Positions 52,981 to 64,000 of a stretch of 64,000 nt of DNA are shown piece after piece. Every line of letters begins with the position of its first letter. Position 1 is the stretch's first letter. The DNA lies in the NCBI GenBank assembly GCA_009869945.1, contig WIXG01000088.1, forward strand, positions 62,001 through 126,000. The letters run 5' to 3'. The stretch comes from Mesaphorura yosii (Eukaryota; Arthropoda; Collembola; Poduromorpha; Tullbergiidae). A program made the position numbers and the translations under genes. Under the pieces are notes generated by a model that had not been told where the DNA came from, made no database searches, and saw only the letters and a program-made list of their open reading frames with translations.

Positions 52981-55900
52981 CTGCAAGTAAGATCATATGC
53001 TACATTAAGGAAGTCCGATAATAAATACGCAGAACACAAAACATTTCTGTTCTGAAAAGTTGTTTATCATTCCAAGTTTGGTATTCATTGGTTCGATGCT
53101 TGTTACTTGTTCCGAACTTTTACTCAATTGTTATCGTGCGCTATTCTATTTATAATTTTCTTGTCCCTCATTTCCTCGGAATAATAGAAAATTTGTATCT
53201 TTTTGTTCTTCCTCCATAAAGACCAAACCAACTTTCTCAATGGCTGGAGGAAGTCAGGCACAGAAGCCAGGAGAAAGTTTCCTCAACCCTTTTATTCATA
53301 TCCCTTTCTTATCCCCAACTTTTTGAAGCCATTATTTCAACGTTTATCAAGATGGCTCTACCATTCTCGTGCCTGTGACATTTATTATGATTCATCTTTT
53401 CCTCGACATTCTCGTACGTCGCCGACTGGATCATAATTCCTTGTACTTCAAACACTATTCCAATTTGGTATGTGAACACGGCCAAGAAAAGTCACGCAGT
53501 GGATGCGATGACAGTGGTACTAGTAATAACAAGCTGCACCGAAATCCCTGTTTACGAGCAGTGCTTGTTGCAGTAATAAGCAGCTACAGAAACAGAACAT
53601 GTTCTGCATGAAGAATCAAGCGAACTCTCACTTCAGCCAGGAAGATGAAGAGCGTAATAACAAAAGAGGAACACTTACTCATTCGTACCAGTGCACTGTG
53701 CACTGCACGCTCACAACAAAGGAAAAGTTTGCGGAAAGACTGAGCAACGAATTAAACTTGGTTAAAATTCCGGTGGTGGGAGTAAGAATTTGCTTTCTCG
53801 GCTCAGCTAAAGTCTTTTCCCCTAGAATCTGAATGCATTTCCTTTGCATTCACTCCGAGATCATTTTATGCAGCCTAACTTGTCTAATTAGTGCGTGCGG
53901 TGCGACAGTATGATTACGTTGCCTGATTGCAGCAGCAACACTTTCGAAAAGGCCTTCTATGCGGTGTTCAGACTTTGTATTCAGATACCAGGAAAAGAAA
54001 ATTCGTGTCTGGCCAGTGTGCGTGAGAACTCACCAGCATCAGCACGCGTTGGCTGAGTGTTTGCACAATAATTTGCCTCATTTGTTAACGTTTCTCTCCC
54101 ATTCTCCAAATTAAGACTATAAAGTTTAAAATATGTAAATTTGCAGGCACAGAACGCACTTATGGTTTTCATAACGTGTTCAAAATCCATCTGTCTCCTC
54201 ATTTTTATTCAATTATTACGCTTGCCAGGCACTCGACTCTACACTATGCTGTTCGTCGCGCTGCGCTCTACGACTTTGAGCGACTTTCTCAATCTATCCA
54301 GCGTTAACGAATTCTTTCCCTACTAAAAGCAAAATTCTCTAATTACGTTATTATACCATTATTGATAATGAATGAAACGGGGAAGAGGATAATATTTTTG
54401 GTAGCCATATGGTTTTTATACGTTTTATTTCTATGTACTCTCTCAAATGCGATGTCGTCAGAATCCAGAAGCTGTAATTGGTTTCCGTGTTAGTTCAGTG
54501 GGACTATATATTTCTTTTTTACTGAAAATGAACTGCAATAATTTCCCCTCCACCAACGCTCTGGTTTCTTTCACTTTTGGTGTCCTCGAATTTAGAGTGG
54601 AATTCATATTCATTCTGAATGTAAGAAAGGGTTCATTCATTCATTTCTGAAGTACTTCATAATATGCAGGCTCTCAGTTTTTTTATTCTTAAGGAATAGC
54701 GAAGTGCTTACCATCTTGGACGATTAAGGTGATACTCGCAGGGTAAACGCCAAGCCCTCCACAAGAGTACTTTCCCTCGTCTCGTTTGAATACGTGGAAC
54801 ATAATTAACTTCGACATAACGCTGTACGTGTAGACTTCTGTCTCCATTCGAAAGCTACCACGCGGGGCGGAACTGCGCTCAATTGGAATATCGTTGAGGA
54901 ACCACGTCACATTCGTCGTGCTCCTTGTATTTGGAACCAGGCACGTAAAATGGACGGTGTCACCTTTATTGTGACGAAGAACCGATGGACCAAGAATTCG
55001 GGCGACATTTTCTGCAGGCAAGAATTAAAGCAGATATCAATTTTTATTCCACGATTGCCCCTTGTCAAATTTCATGCAAATGAACGACAGGTTGTTCATA
55101 AGCTGGTGTTCTTTAATTATGGCATGGCAGAGTGGAATGGGAATAACTGACTTTGACTTTGCTGATTCAAAAACACTGGGCTGACTTCCAAGAGTTTCCA
55201 CGTTGCCTCGGGCGACATTATGTCTTATAGTGCTTTTATTCTTTGAGACTAGCATGCTGTTAGTGAAGAGGAAGAAACTTGGTAACTCTGACAAGGAATT
55301 CCACTTTTCACATTTCTCGTCTTTCTTTGGTCGTTGGGTATTGCGTTTTGCCTAGTCTTTTAAATACGCTTTGCTTACATTGTTATGTTATTATTATTAT
55401 TATGGGCACGGGCATGAAAGCCGAAGACGATCCGAGATCGCCAGGTTTCGCTCATTTCGCTTGTGCGGAAGTCGACAATTTATGCATGAGCCTTTCTCCC
55501 ATGCTATTTACTACGAAACCCGCCTTGCATCAGCAACGTTGTCATTATCGCAACCAAATTGATATCGAAATGGCGCCTCTACCTTGTTTGACGTATAGTC
55601 TCGAGTCCAGAGATGCCAACGGCGACTGGCGACTGTGTGCGTCAGCACCCAACGCACTATCATCGTTGAGTGGTCCTGAAAGACAGTCAAAGGAAGGACA
55701 ATCAAATTCAGTTTACCACATCAATTGGAAGTAGAAATCGACCCTGAACTAATTTATGAATTTGTGAGGTAAAGCAACCTCCAAGCCAAAGCGAACAGAA
55801 GTGAAGTGGGGTGACTATATCTGATGCGGAGAATAAAAAAGAAAGATTTTGACAAAATAATGGAGAAGGTGAACGAAGGATAAATGAAAAGAAGGACAGT

Positions 55901-58900
55901 CGAAAGAAGGAGAAAGGGCAAATAAAAGATGAATGCATTTTGGTCCACATTGAATAGAAAAAAGGAGTCGGAACCGTGTAGCATAATTCTTTCTTCTCTC
56001 GTTCTTTACAAGGTAAGAAGTGAAAGTGCTCCTGGAGGTGGAATGAATAGCTGAAATATTACTTAAGAAAGGGCACAATGAAAGCGTGCTCTTGCATTGC
56101 GACGCGAGAAAGAAAGTGCCTATTTGTATTTGTAATCTGCTTTTTGATTTTGAAAAGATTGAATGCAGTCAAGTCGGAATGACGTGGCTCAGGGTTTGAC
56201 TTTTATTCCCCATTCAGAATTTCTACCGTCTCTTTTCAGGCGGAGCCAGATTCATTGTGATCGCAACGTTACTCTGGATAATGAAATTAATAATTCATTT
56301 CCAATTAGAACCTTTTTCTAAATGTTTTTCTTTTTCCGAATTTTGCAGGCTGTGGTGTGGTCAGAGTTTCTTTACCGATCAACACGTGCAGGTAATGCAG
56401 GGACGTCAATTTGGGCTCCGTATTTAGCTGGCATTCGTACACGCCTTCGTCGTCCCGTTCAATTTCCTTGATGTTGAGTGTCCACAAGTGTCGTAGTTTC
56501 CCATCGTGGTGCGATAGCATTACACGGCGGTCATTCGTGTACACGTGTACTCCCGACGTGAGTATATGTAGATCACTCCCACGTATCCAGGAAACCTGCG
56601 GTAAAACAGTACAAACTTGAAATAATTCCTTCAAAATGTTGGGCTTTGAGTATCAAGACCGTCGAGCCTTATTTGTGACTGGTTTGTTTCTGGAGTCGTG
56701 AAAGCTAAAGATGCGTAGCGGAAGAGATATTTGAAAAAAATCGTCTTTTGGGAGTTCTAAATTCTCATTTATTTGAAAATTCCTTCGCCTTCTCCAGCAA
56801 TCTGCCAAACAGCGTAGATTCGCCCAACTCGCTTGCTGTGCGCACTGTCAGGAGACTTTCATGACTAAAAGTACTTTTGGGTATCATTAAACACCTTCAC
56901 TAACTGTGTTATAAAATCTAAGCACATGAGATTTCACTTTTTACCTTCATTCGTGCTCGCATGGCCTTGAGTCAAAATGTTGTGCTTAGTTGAGAAATAT
57001 GGCTCGCAATTCCCACAACAGCCTTTAACTCGGTACGAAGATTAATAATAAGCCTGTAATCAAGTGATGCTGGCTCCAGACTTCTGACGCTGCAGGGCAG
57101 GCGAGCAATGAGAAGCAGCACACTCCATCACGCATCACGAAATATGGAAACTTTTACAAGTGCCGTTCTCTGCAGTTGATGTTAGCGTGTGATACTAATT
57201 GCTAATGACGCCGTGAGCAGCAAGCACAAGCACAATGGACGTGCTAATGAATCCCAGAAGTGACACATATTTTCATTTGAGAACACGAGACGCGACCTTC
57301 AATTTTACTCCAATGATAGCGACACCAAAACACTGCACCACAAGACTGGTCCAGGCCCTGGCACACACTCACCTTGAACTAAATGGAAATGTGGAATCCA
57401 AAATCAACGCGACACACTTGCACGTTAGGACGGTGTCGTGTGATGTATTCAATTTTCTATACTGCTTTCTTCCTACAAGTTACGCTGTGAGCTTGGTGGT
57501 TAGACCTGTGATCACAAGGGACATGCATCTGGCAAGCAGCCTCTGTCATAGTTAGCATTCAAATGATGTCAGCATGAAGGACGTGCGGAGAATTTCACCA
57601 AAGACGGCACCAGTAAGTTGGAGCTCAATTCTTTGACCTTTCCCGATCGGAGTAACAAATTTGATTATGGATTTATGACATGTGCCGAGTTAAAGTGCTG
57701 CTGATAAGATGCAAAGTTGAACGTGGAATGCAAAACTGACAAGGCTGTTCCGAAAAGGTTCTGATGCGGAAGGTGTAAATCAATTGCGCGAGCTCAAAGG
57801 CAGAATCTTCACTTTAATTAATCAAACAGACCTCAGACCCAATTGATATCAACTCTTACTGCACCAATGTTACGCAGAGAGTGTCAGTGAGTGAATCTCG
57901 AGCAGCCGAGCAAATTGCCATGAGAAGAAAGGTTTCGTCGAATCATTTTCGCATTTCGCTAATGGCTAAGTTCGGGTATTCATTTTTTATGCCATGTTTT
58001 ATTGAAATACACTCCAACTTCAGCATCAAGCTAAACACGGGCACTTCTCCAGTACAGTGCAGGACAATATGCTAATGCTCAGAACCTGGCAATATTCAAT
58101 CACAGCCTACAGAGATGACTGGCTCCACTACAACCAGTGCATAGCGGTAAATGTTTCCCATAAATAAAAAGCACTCATCTTTTATGACAAAAGGCATCGA
58201 GAAGCGGATTCTCATCAATTTCGCTTTTCTTTCGCCTCGAAAATCAATATTGTGGCAAAAATGTTATGTTACGTCGACCTGCCACTGTTTCACCTTTCGC
58301 CATACAAAAGTAAGATGAATGTAGGCTTCTTTGAATCTGCAAAGAAATACTTGGCAGTGTATCGGTAATAAGCGTAATGATGGGAAACATTTACAACCGT
58401 CTCGGTAAGACAGAAAAGTGTTCAAAATAGAATTACCGGACTACAGTTCAGTGCACCGCGTTTCTTCTTGGCGAAATCAAGCTCGCGAGAATTTCTTCAT
58501 TTTCCGTTCACCACCGAATTCTTTGGGAAATTAATAAGTCCGTTGCGAGAGAAGGATTCTCATTCTTGCTTGCAACACCCGGCAGATATCAAAGAATAGA
58601 AAGTCCATTAAAAGCACCAAAGATTCTTCGCATTGCATTGTCGATTGCCTTTCTCCTGTCATCAGAAATGGAACAGAAAGAACTTCCCCTTCGCCATTAC
58701 TACGAATTGTCATTAATAATTTCGGCGAAGGTTGAAATAAGTGAAACGCAAAGTTCTCTCTAAATACAAGATCGTAACTCGCTTTAACAATTCCAACATT
58801 TTAGCCCACTTTCGCATCTCTGCTGAAGTTTGGAACGGAACGAAGAGCGAGAGCTGCATAGCATACAGCCTTGCATTCTTTTTAGAGATGATACCCGATA

Positions 58901-60583
58901 ATGTGATAATTAGCACACCTCCACCTAAAGCGCACATCTCTGGAGCAGATTCTAGGATTTGTGTAGAGAAGAATCACGGCGGCTTACAATAATGAGGGCC
59001 TTGATGAAGTGCACGCCAAGGAGAAACATGGGAAAAATGAACCGGAAACATTTTTTCATAGGCGCCACGTTAAGTACTAGAAAAGAAAACAACTGTCACG
59101 GCTGTTAAGAATAATTACAAAGAAAGTAGCAACAAAGCCTGTCTGGCCTCGAAAGTTTACCCCCAAAGAAAAGTTCAACTAATAAATTAAATCCAGGCAG
59201 AAGAGTGCGCGTAAAAGGAAAAAAGTGTACAATATCTGACGTGGAGTGAAAGCGCAGGAATTAATTAATCATTTTGTCCGGGCTCAGCAACACACTTCTA
59301 GAATCTGGTCCAGCATCCAACAACTCAACATTCCAACAGAAAAATTCAATTGTTCCAAATTCCTCTTTGAAAAATCGCATTTTCACGCTTGCAATTTGAT
59401 CCCGCAGCAATAATTAGGGCATGGCAAGGAAGAGCTTTACAGTTTAATTAATCAATATCCAAGCTAAAGGAAAACATGCTTTGAACATTCACCAAGCTCA
59501 TTAATTATGTTCTGCGTCGGCCGTTTTTCGTCGTCTGTCGAATCAGGGCGCAAGGCGAGTCCGATCCACTCAATCAATTATGAATATTCATTTCATTTGC
59601 AGTCTGCGGTTCAAACAATGAGCACGGGATCAATTTCGATTAGATAGGCAGATAGGTGACGAGCCTCTCTGTGATTTGCGACCCATCTATTTATAATTCT
59701 CTTTCCCTGGCTGGCGAAAAAACCACACGCTAAAAAGAAAGTTTAGTACAATAGTATGTACTTCTTTACGGCCTTGCCGCTTGCTCCCATCAGCCGATCT
59801 CGTAACATGACGATAATGCCTTAAAGTCTGAATGTCTCCCTGAATCTAAAACTTGCACCAAAGAGCTAGGAGCAGCATTAGAGAAAGCGTGGAGTTAATA
59901 GGGTTGTGTCTATTCGATGCATCTATTTAACCTGTCCATCTATTATTAAATGATTAATGACTATCAGCATCGCACATAGCAAAGAGCAAGTAATGTGTTG
60001 AGTTTGGAAACAAAAAGTGTCAGGAAGCTTGTTTTTCACAACGAAACCAGCAACGTTAATAGTCTTCTAATGCATTCGGTATTGATCTCTGCTGCAGTAT
60101 GTCCCAGTATGTCAGCAGACTGCTTATTCATTCGACATTCCGACAGTATGGACCAATAGCTGGTGATTATGGATTAATTTTCGAGATGAAATCATTCAAT
60201 TGCAAGCCTATCTCTATTCCACAAGTTTTAGATTTATTAATTACAGCGGTGATGTCAGCGTGAGCCGCGTGCAGCAGATTTCGACTCGACCTGAGTTTAA
60301 TAGCTTGAAGATTGCATTTTAATTACTTGGCTCACCGTTTTGTCGCCCAAGTGTTTGACGACACATGGAAGGGACGCAGTTTGACCCACATACACGGTGG
60401 TGTTCATGTTGGCTGGTTCGATGAATGGAATCGGTTCTTCGGTGGACGCCGCAGCTAGTACGCGGAAGTCGCCATCAAAAAGACCATCAGACCAACGATT
60501 CTTTGAGGAACCGCCGGTGAGGGATGAAACAGGTGATGGTAACGATCTTCTAGCGCTGCGATCAAATTGTGGCCAGGCTTCAC
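52811..60583 (-). CDS. Divergent Dpr-family two-Ig-domain protein (gene B, four coding exons seen, 5' end missing)
   Basis: Joined exons in transcript order are 60583-60336, 56595-56376, 55011-54712 and 52980-52811, giving 312 aa from a split Gly codon to a TGA stop. Borders are GT..AG and phases agree (entry phase 1, then 0, 1, 1). Counting from the split codon, there is a Ser/Arg-rich linker (1-55), Ig1 (about 56-156; Cys74-Cys138, Trp86), Ig2 (about 159-255; Cys180-Cys240, Trp193) and a tail with a hydrophobic stretch at 289-302. Family motifs kept are VSWIR, SDLHILT, EGVYECQLNTEPK and ILGP. The canonical RKRD is RGSD, SPRGG is APRGS, and the strand after Cys240 is unusual (GGLGVYPA). N61 and N190 are possible glycosylation sites. 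No ATG precedes the first exon, so a signal-peptide exon must lie upstream. Role inferred from the family: neuronal recognition through DIP-type partners. Confidence 0.82.
52981..54711 (-). other. Dpr gene B last intron (1.7 kb)
   Basis: It lies between the Ig2 exon (donor GATG/GTAAGC) and the tail exon. Gene A's equivalent intron is only 120 nt. Open frames inside on both strands are short and featureless. No gene was seen. Confidence 0.55.
54712..55011 (-). CDS. Dpr gene B Ig2 exon
   Basis: It encodes residues 157-256, phase 1 on both sides, exactly 300 nt like gene A's Ig2 exon. It runs from ARILGPSVL through HFTC (Cys180), TNVTWFLND (Trp193), SSAPRGSFRMETE, SKLIMFHV and DEGKYSC (Cys240) to SITLIVQD. 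The Ig fold residues are intact. The loop after Cys240 (GGLGVYP) departs from the usual Asn-containing Dpr sequence. Confidence 0.92.
55012..56375 (-). other. Dpr gene B intron between Ig1b and Ig2 exons (1.4 kb)
   Basis: On the minus strand it starts GTAAAG and ends TGCCTGCAG. A purine-rich stretch on the + strand (about 55,825-55,960) is pyrimidine-rich in the transcript and produces spurious long frames. A 151-codon + strand frame at 55,279 lacks an ATG start. No gene was seen. Confidence 0.6.
56376..56595 (-). CDS. Dpr gene B exon: second half of Ig1
   Basis: It encodes residues 84-156, phase 0 in and phase 1 out. The acceptor is TTACCGCAG and the donor ATCG/GTAAAG. Motifs are VSWIRGSDLHILTSG, VYTNDRRV, LWTLNIKEIERDDEG and YECQLNTEPKL with the second Ig1 cysteine (Cys138). 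It is 9 nt longer than the gene A counterpart, with the extra residues apparently in the HHDGKLRH loop. Confidence 0.93.
56596..60335 (-). other. Dpr gene B intron inside Ig1 (3.7 kb)
   Basis: It sits at the same phase-0 position as gene A's intron 2 (between GDKT and VSWIR). No supportable exon, RNA gene or mobile element was seen inside. Confidence 0.6.
60336..60583 (-). CDS. Dpr gene B exon: linker and first half of Ig1
   Basis: It encodes residues 1-83 as counted here. It enters in phase 1 (acceptor TTACTCCAG, split Gly codon, as in gene A exon 2) and leaves in phase 0 (ACG/GTGAGC). A linker rich in Ser, Arg and Gly, longer than gene A's, precedes FIEPANMNTTVYVGQTA, then SLPC (first Ig1 cysteine, Cys74) and VKHLGDKT. 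There is no ATG at its start. Confidence 0.9.
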
Positions 60584-63500
60584 CTGGAGTAAATTTAAAC
60601 AAGCGATTAAACGTTCATTCGTCTTTCCCAGGCTTTATTCGAAAACGTGAAAACGATTTTGATTTTCAACTTGCAACGCGCGTGTGTAGTAAGTGTTGCT
60701 GAGAGCATTCTGCTACTTGATTTCGTGATAATCTTAAGATTTGCAAATTCCAATCTTTTACTCGAAATTCTTAGCCGGAGATTTGGGGAAGAGCGCATTC
60801 CTTTTGTTTATTTACACACGAGGAGGAAGTCAAAGTGACGCATTGTCTTATCCCGAATATTTCGAGAAGCGACTAAGAAAATAAACAAGAATCGCTTAAA
60901 ACGATGTCTTTTGTTCTCGAGCTTGGGTCCATTATGAGAGCTTAAAGCCAAACACACGCAGACCTCTCGTGCGGTTTGTACTTCTTGGCGAAGGACTGCT
61001 GGCACGGCGAAGATCAGTAATTAAGATAAGAGGAGCAGAAGGAAGCGATTCCTTGCGAATTTATTGCAAAACAGATCGATTCAGTTAGCCGCTGCCGCTG
61101 TCCAGTGGCATCGACTCCGTTTTGCGTTCAGACGAACGAAATTGGTCTCAACAACTAATCCGATTACTTTGTCGCAAGTTGCTGCCGACATGAATCGAAG
61201 GACTGGCTGACATTTTGAATATCATTAGCATTTGCTAGAGAGAACTTTGCGAGAATGTCGTGCCTCTTCAAGCCTTCAACTTGTCCTCAGCTTATCCATC
61301 TAATTCCCCTTTTCTTATTCTCCGCTCCCGTCGTAGTCAAATGTGGAACAATGCAAGATGAGATCCATTCCATTTGGGAAATATGCCAGCATCAAATGGA
61401 ACTAAACACGCTACACGCTAATGTACACATTTCTTATAAACTAAAGTCTCTAAAATTAGAAATCTTTTATTGTCTTCTTTTATATAATCTTTCCTCGTCG
61501 CGTTTCTTTGTTCCGTTCCTGCTGCTCGTCGTCCGTGCAATAATTACTGTTCTACAACTTCCATCCGAGGCAGAGTCAAAAGAAGAAGCATCAAAATGTC
61601 CTTCCGTTGTAACAATCGTCTCCTTTGTCACAAAGAATTGCATCTGCTCTTTGGAACTGATTCCAGTACAACACTCCGTGCATGCGCAGGGCGCAGTACA
61701 ATGGAAGTACAACCCATTCATTCTAATGAACACTCTCAACTGCACAAAGTGTCCTGAATTAGCAACGCACAATTTCATCATACTAGGAACTAGGAAAGGA
61801 AGATGTGATTTGACATTGGCTGAACTACTTTACCATCGCATAGTATTTAAGCCCTATGTCCGAAAGGGACTTTTCTTACCTGAGTCATCTATTGAACAAT
61901 TTGGGGCGACCAGAGCCAAGATTAGGAATACTGAGCAGTTGGAGAATTTTAGGAACAGCGATGAAATGAATTCTATTTGTGCAGGCCACATTTTAATCTA
62001 ATCAGTGAGGACACGAGCTATTTGCGTTGAAAATTGCCATAATTTCAAGTCACAAGTCACTTCTTCCAAAATTATGAGGCACAAGCGATTACTATACGTT
62101 CATTGATCATCGATGAGCTGAGGGGCAGCGAAACACCGTTCAATCTAACAAAGTGTGAACTCGTGCTAGCAAATTATAGACTCTTCTCGGTGAATCCAAG
62201 CACTGTAGATTAGAGCGTCTTGAATTATTCCAATCTTAAATCTGCCACTTTTGAACCGATCAATGCTCAACACAAGATAACCACAGAACGAACTGCAAAA
62301 ACCATTCTTTTTCGCACTTTACCGTGGACTCTGCACTTTACAAATGTTTTTCACTTGCTGCTTTTGCTCACACGTCTTGCACCATGATGACTTTTTAATC
62401 TTTTAATTCTTTTTCGACTTGTTCATTCCTCCGCTCCGCTTTTCCTCCCATTAAAATTGGGCAATTTGCCCTGAATACCGCCATATATCATACGGAGAGG
62501 AGGAAAGCCGAAAGATTGAGTGCTGCTCTAACGAGTGTTGTTAACGGGGTCTAATTCGCTCTCAAACAAGCTGCTGAAAACAATAATGAATAATTTACTA
62601 CACGCACAGGCAACTAGGAAGCAACATGTGCAAAGCAGTGCAAAACCAGTGCGAGTTGGAGATGACGGGCAAAGAAAAGTGAGAGAATGATTTGTTTATT
62701 TATACAATCATCAGAATAAATTGAACTGCGTGAATGGTACAAAAGCCTTTTCGCCTTCACCAGACTAGACTAAACTATTCAAATCAATGTCATTTTAGCT
62801 AACACACAAACGCACCCGCAAGACGAGGCCTGGCATCTTATATTGAGAATCCAAGCAGTTGCTGATCCTATAATAAAATTAATGATGAAGTGATGTCATA
62901 ATTATCCGGCATGTCATAACACGGAAAGGTGATGGCTTGCTGTTGAATCCAATAAAACCAAGCAAACAGAGCTCAGAAACGTATTACTGGTGCGGAATGA
63001 GTTATCGCCAATAAAAGTTAATGGCTCAATCAGGGTAAGCTCCGAGGTAAGAAATGCGAAACAGAAGCGGAGAGCAAAAGTTGAAACTCTTGACAAAAGA
63101 GCAGGCTGACGACTCATCAAATGATAAACGAATCATCAAGATACAAGTTCTGCAGCAGATGGTGTTTAGGATAAGAAGTTTTGTTAATCATATCTGATAT
63201 CTTGCTGTATCCGTAAGTACATTACGCAACGCACTGCTTGTGAATGGCATGCAAAAGTATTGATTCGTAGATCGTGGTCGGTGTTAAGTACAGCACAGAT
63301 GTTTTTCTTTGGCGAGCACATTAATTTTTAAATTATCGTCCTGCAGATTAATTCATCATCTGACACTCCTTCTGCCTGCTATGCTGGTCTTGATTCTGCA
63401 GTGTTTCTGCATTCTGCATCTGACATCCCAGGCACGAGGGAAGCAGAGATAAAATACGCACATCATTTTCGCTTGTGTACACACTCGCCTATTTTTATGG

Positions 63501-64000
63501 TTCGTTCTTCATTCATTTACCGTTTACCACCACCACAACAGCAGCAGAATTCTCAAACCAAGCCTGCACTTCATTGATTTGGGTCTGCGTAATGCAAATG
63601 CTGCTGTAGTAGTTTATAATTGAGACACTAAAGGATACTGGATAGCTGGATGCGGATTGCGGATGCTTTCTCTTTTACTGTGTGCGGTCGCCGTCATCTG
63701 TCAATTACAAAGGAATACGAAAGGCGAGTTCTCAGCATATGCGTACTTTCATCATCGCATTTTCACCTCACTCCTCACTTTTGTTGTGTATGGAATTACC
63801 GCGCATCGGACTTGACAAGACAAGACAGGAGACATTCTATTCTGGTCTCAGGTATGTAGGTGGCACAAGAACAAAGTGACAACCAAGTAGAAGGGTGATA
63901 CGCTTTGCGAAGACAATTTTATCTTTATCATGCTTTCTGCGCTGTAATTATTGTGCTTCCCAGAATCTGAATAAATTAATGCTGATTAATCTCTGCCTTG
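60584..64000 (-). other. Presumed upstream intron of Dpr gene B; signal-peptide exon not found
   Basis: Gene B needs an upstream exon with ATG, a hydrophobic signal and a phase-1 donor. I checked the minus-strand frames with Met and hydrophobic stretches here (for example 62,914-63,120) and found none with a suitable donor. The exon is probably beyond 64,000. Apart from the + strand ORF at 61,255-62,001, no gene is seen. Confidence 0.45.
61255..62001 (+). CDS. Uncharacterised 248-codon ORF with weak netrin-like (NTR) pattern
   Basis: It has an ATG start and a TAA stop and is by far the longest ATG-started open frame in the window. From base composition, a frame this long is not expected by chance in 64 kb. 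I do not recognise a full-length family. There is a hydrophobic stretch near the N-terminus (residues 13-29) and further ones at about 66-79 and 84-101. The latter are encoded by pyrimidine-rich DNA that could instead be an intron ending near GAGGCAG. Residues 115-200 contain CPS, CIC, then NCTKCPELATHNFIILGTRKG, with CxxCP followed by a hydrophobic-Leu-Gly strand. This resembles the C-terminal part of NTR/C345C modules in netrins, PCPE and complement proteins. It lies antisense within gene B's presumed first intron. Confidence 0.28.
   Translation: MSCLFKPSTCPQLIHLIPLFLFSAPVVVKCGTMQDEIHSIWEICQHQMELNTLHANVHISYKLKSLKLEIFYCLLLYNLSSSRFFVPFLLLVVRAIITVLQLPSEAESKEEASKCPSVVTIVSFVTKNCICSLELIPVQHSVHAQGAVQWKYNPFILMNTLNCTKCPELATHNFIILGTRKGRCDLTLAELLYHRIVFKPYVRKGLFLPESSIEQFGATRAKIRNTEQLENFRNSDEMNSICAGHILI

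Noticed and set aside
55279-55734. 151-codon + strand frame in gene B intron
   Set aside because: It starts at TTG, shows no domain and lies inside a well-supported intron on the other strand.
62914-63120. Minus-strand Met-containing hydrophobic frame considered as gene B signal exon
   Set aside because: No suitable phase-1 GT donor follows the hydrophobic stretch, and the frame continues without a plausible junction to the exon at 60,583.

Overview
This is a gene-sparse piece of animal nuclear genome, at roughly 40% GC by eye. Introns have clean GT..AG borders, and I found no operons, ribosome-binding sites, rRNA, tRNA or CRISPR arrays. The only genes I can identify with confidence are two members of the Dpr (defective proboscis extension response) family. 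These are two-Ig-domain neuronal cell-surface proteins known from arthropods and other protostomes, so the source is most likely an arthropod; I cannot name a species. No recognisable transposon was seen in the 64 kb, and simple repeats are few and short.

Layout. 1-12.3 kb: no supportable gene. 12.3-17.07 kb: probable promoter and 5'UTR territory of the first Dpr gene, with a candidate initiator near 13,250 and a good splice acceptor ending at 16,711. 17,070-51,086 (+): Dpr gene A, five coding exons, predicted 304 aa, with a 23.7-kb first coding intron. 51.1-52.8 kb: short convergent intergenic spacer with a candidate poly(A) signal for each gene. 52,811-60,583 (-): Dpr gene B, four coding exons giving 312 aa. 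Its signal-peptide exon is not found and should lie beyond 60.6 kb, possibly outside the window. 60.6-64 kb: presumed upstream intron of gene B, holding an unexplained 248-codon ATG-started ORF on the + strand that has a weak netrin-like (NTR) pattern at its C-terminal half.

The two Dpr genes face each other tail to tail. They share every comparable intron position and phase (1, 0, 1, 1) and have an identical 300-nt Ig2 exon length, so they look like local paralogues. Gene A keeps the canonical family motifs. Gene B keeps the Ig framework but has changed several motif residues, which suggests a different or relaxed binding specificity. Dpr proteins act outside the cell, binding DIP-family Ig receptors during synapse and neuron-type matching. 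Nothing else in the window suggests a pathway.
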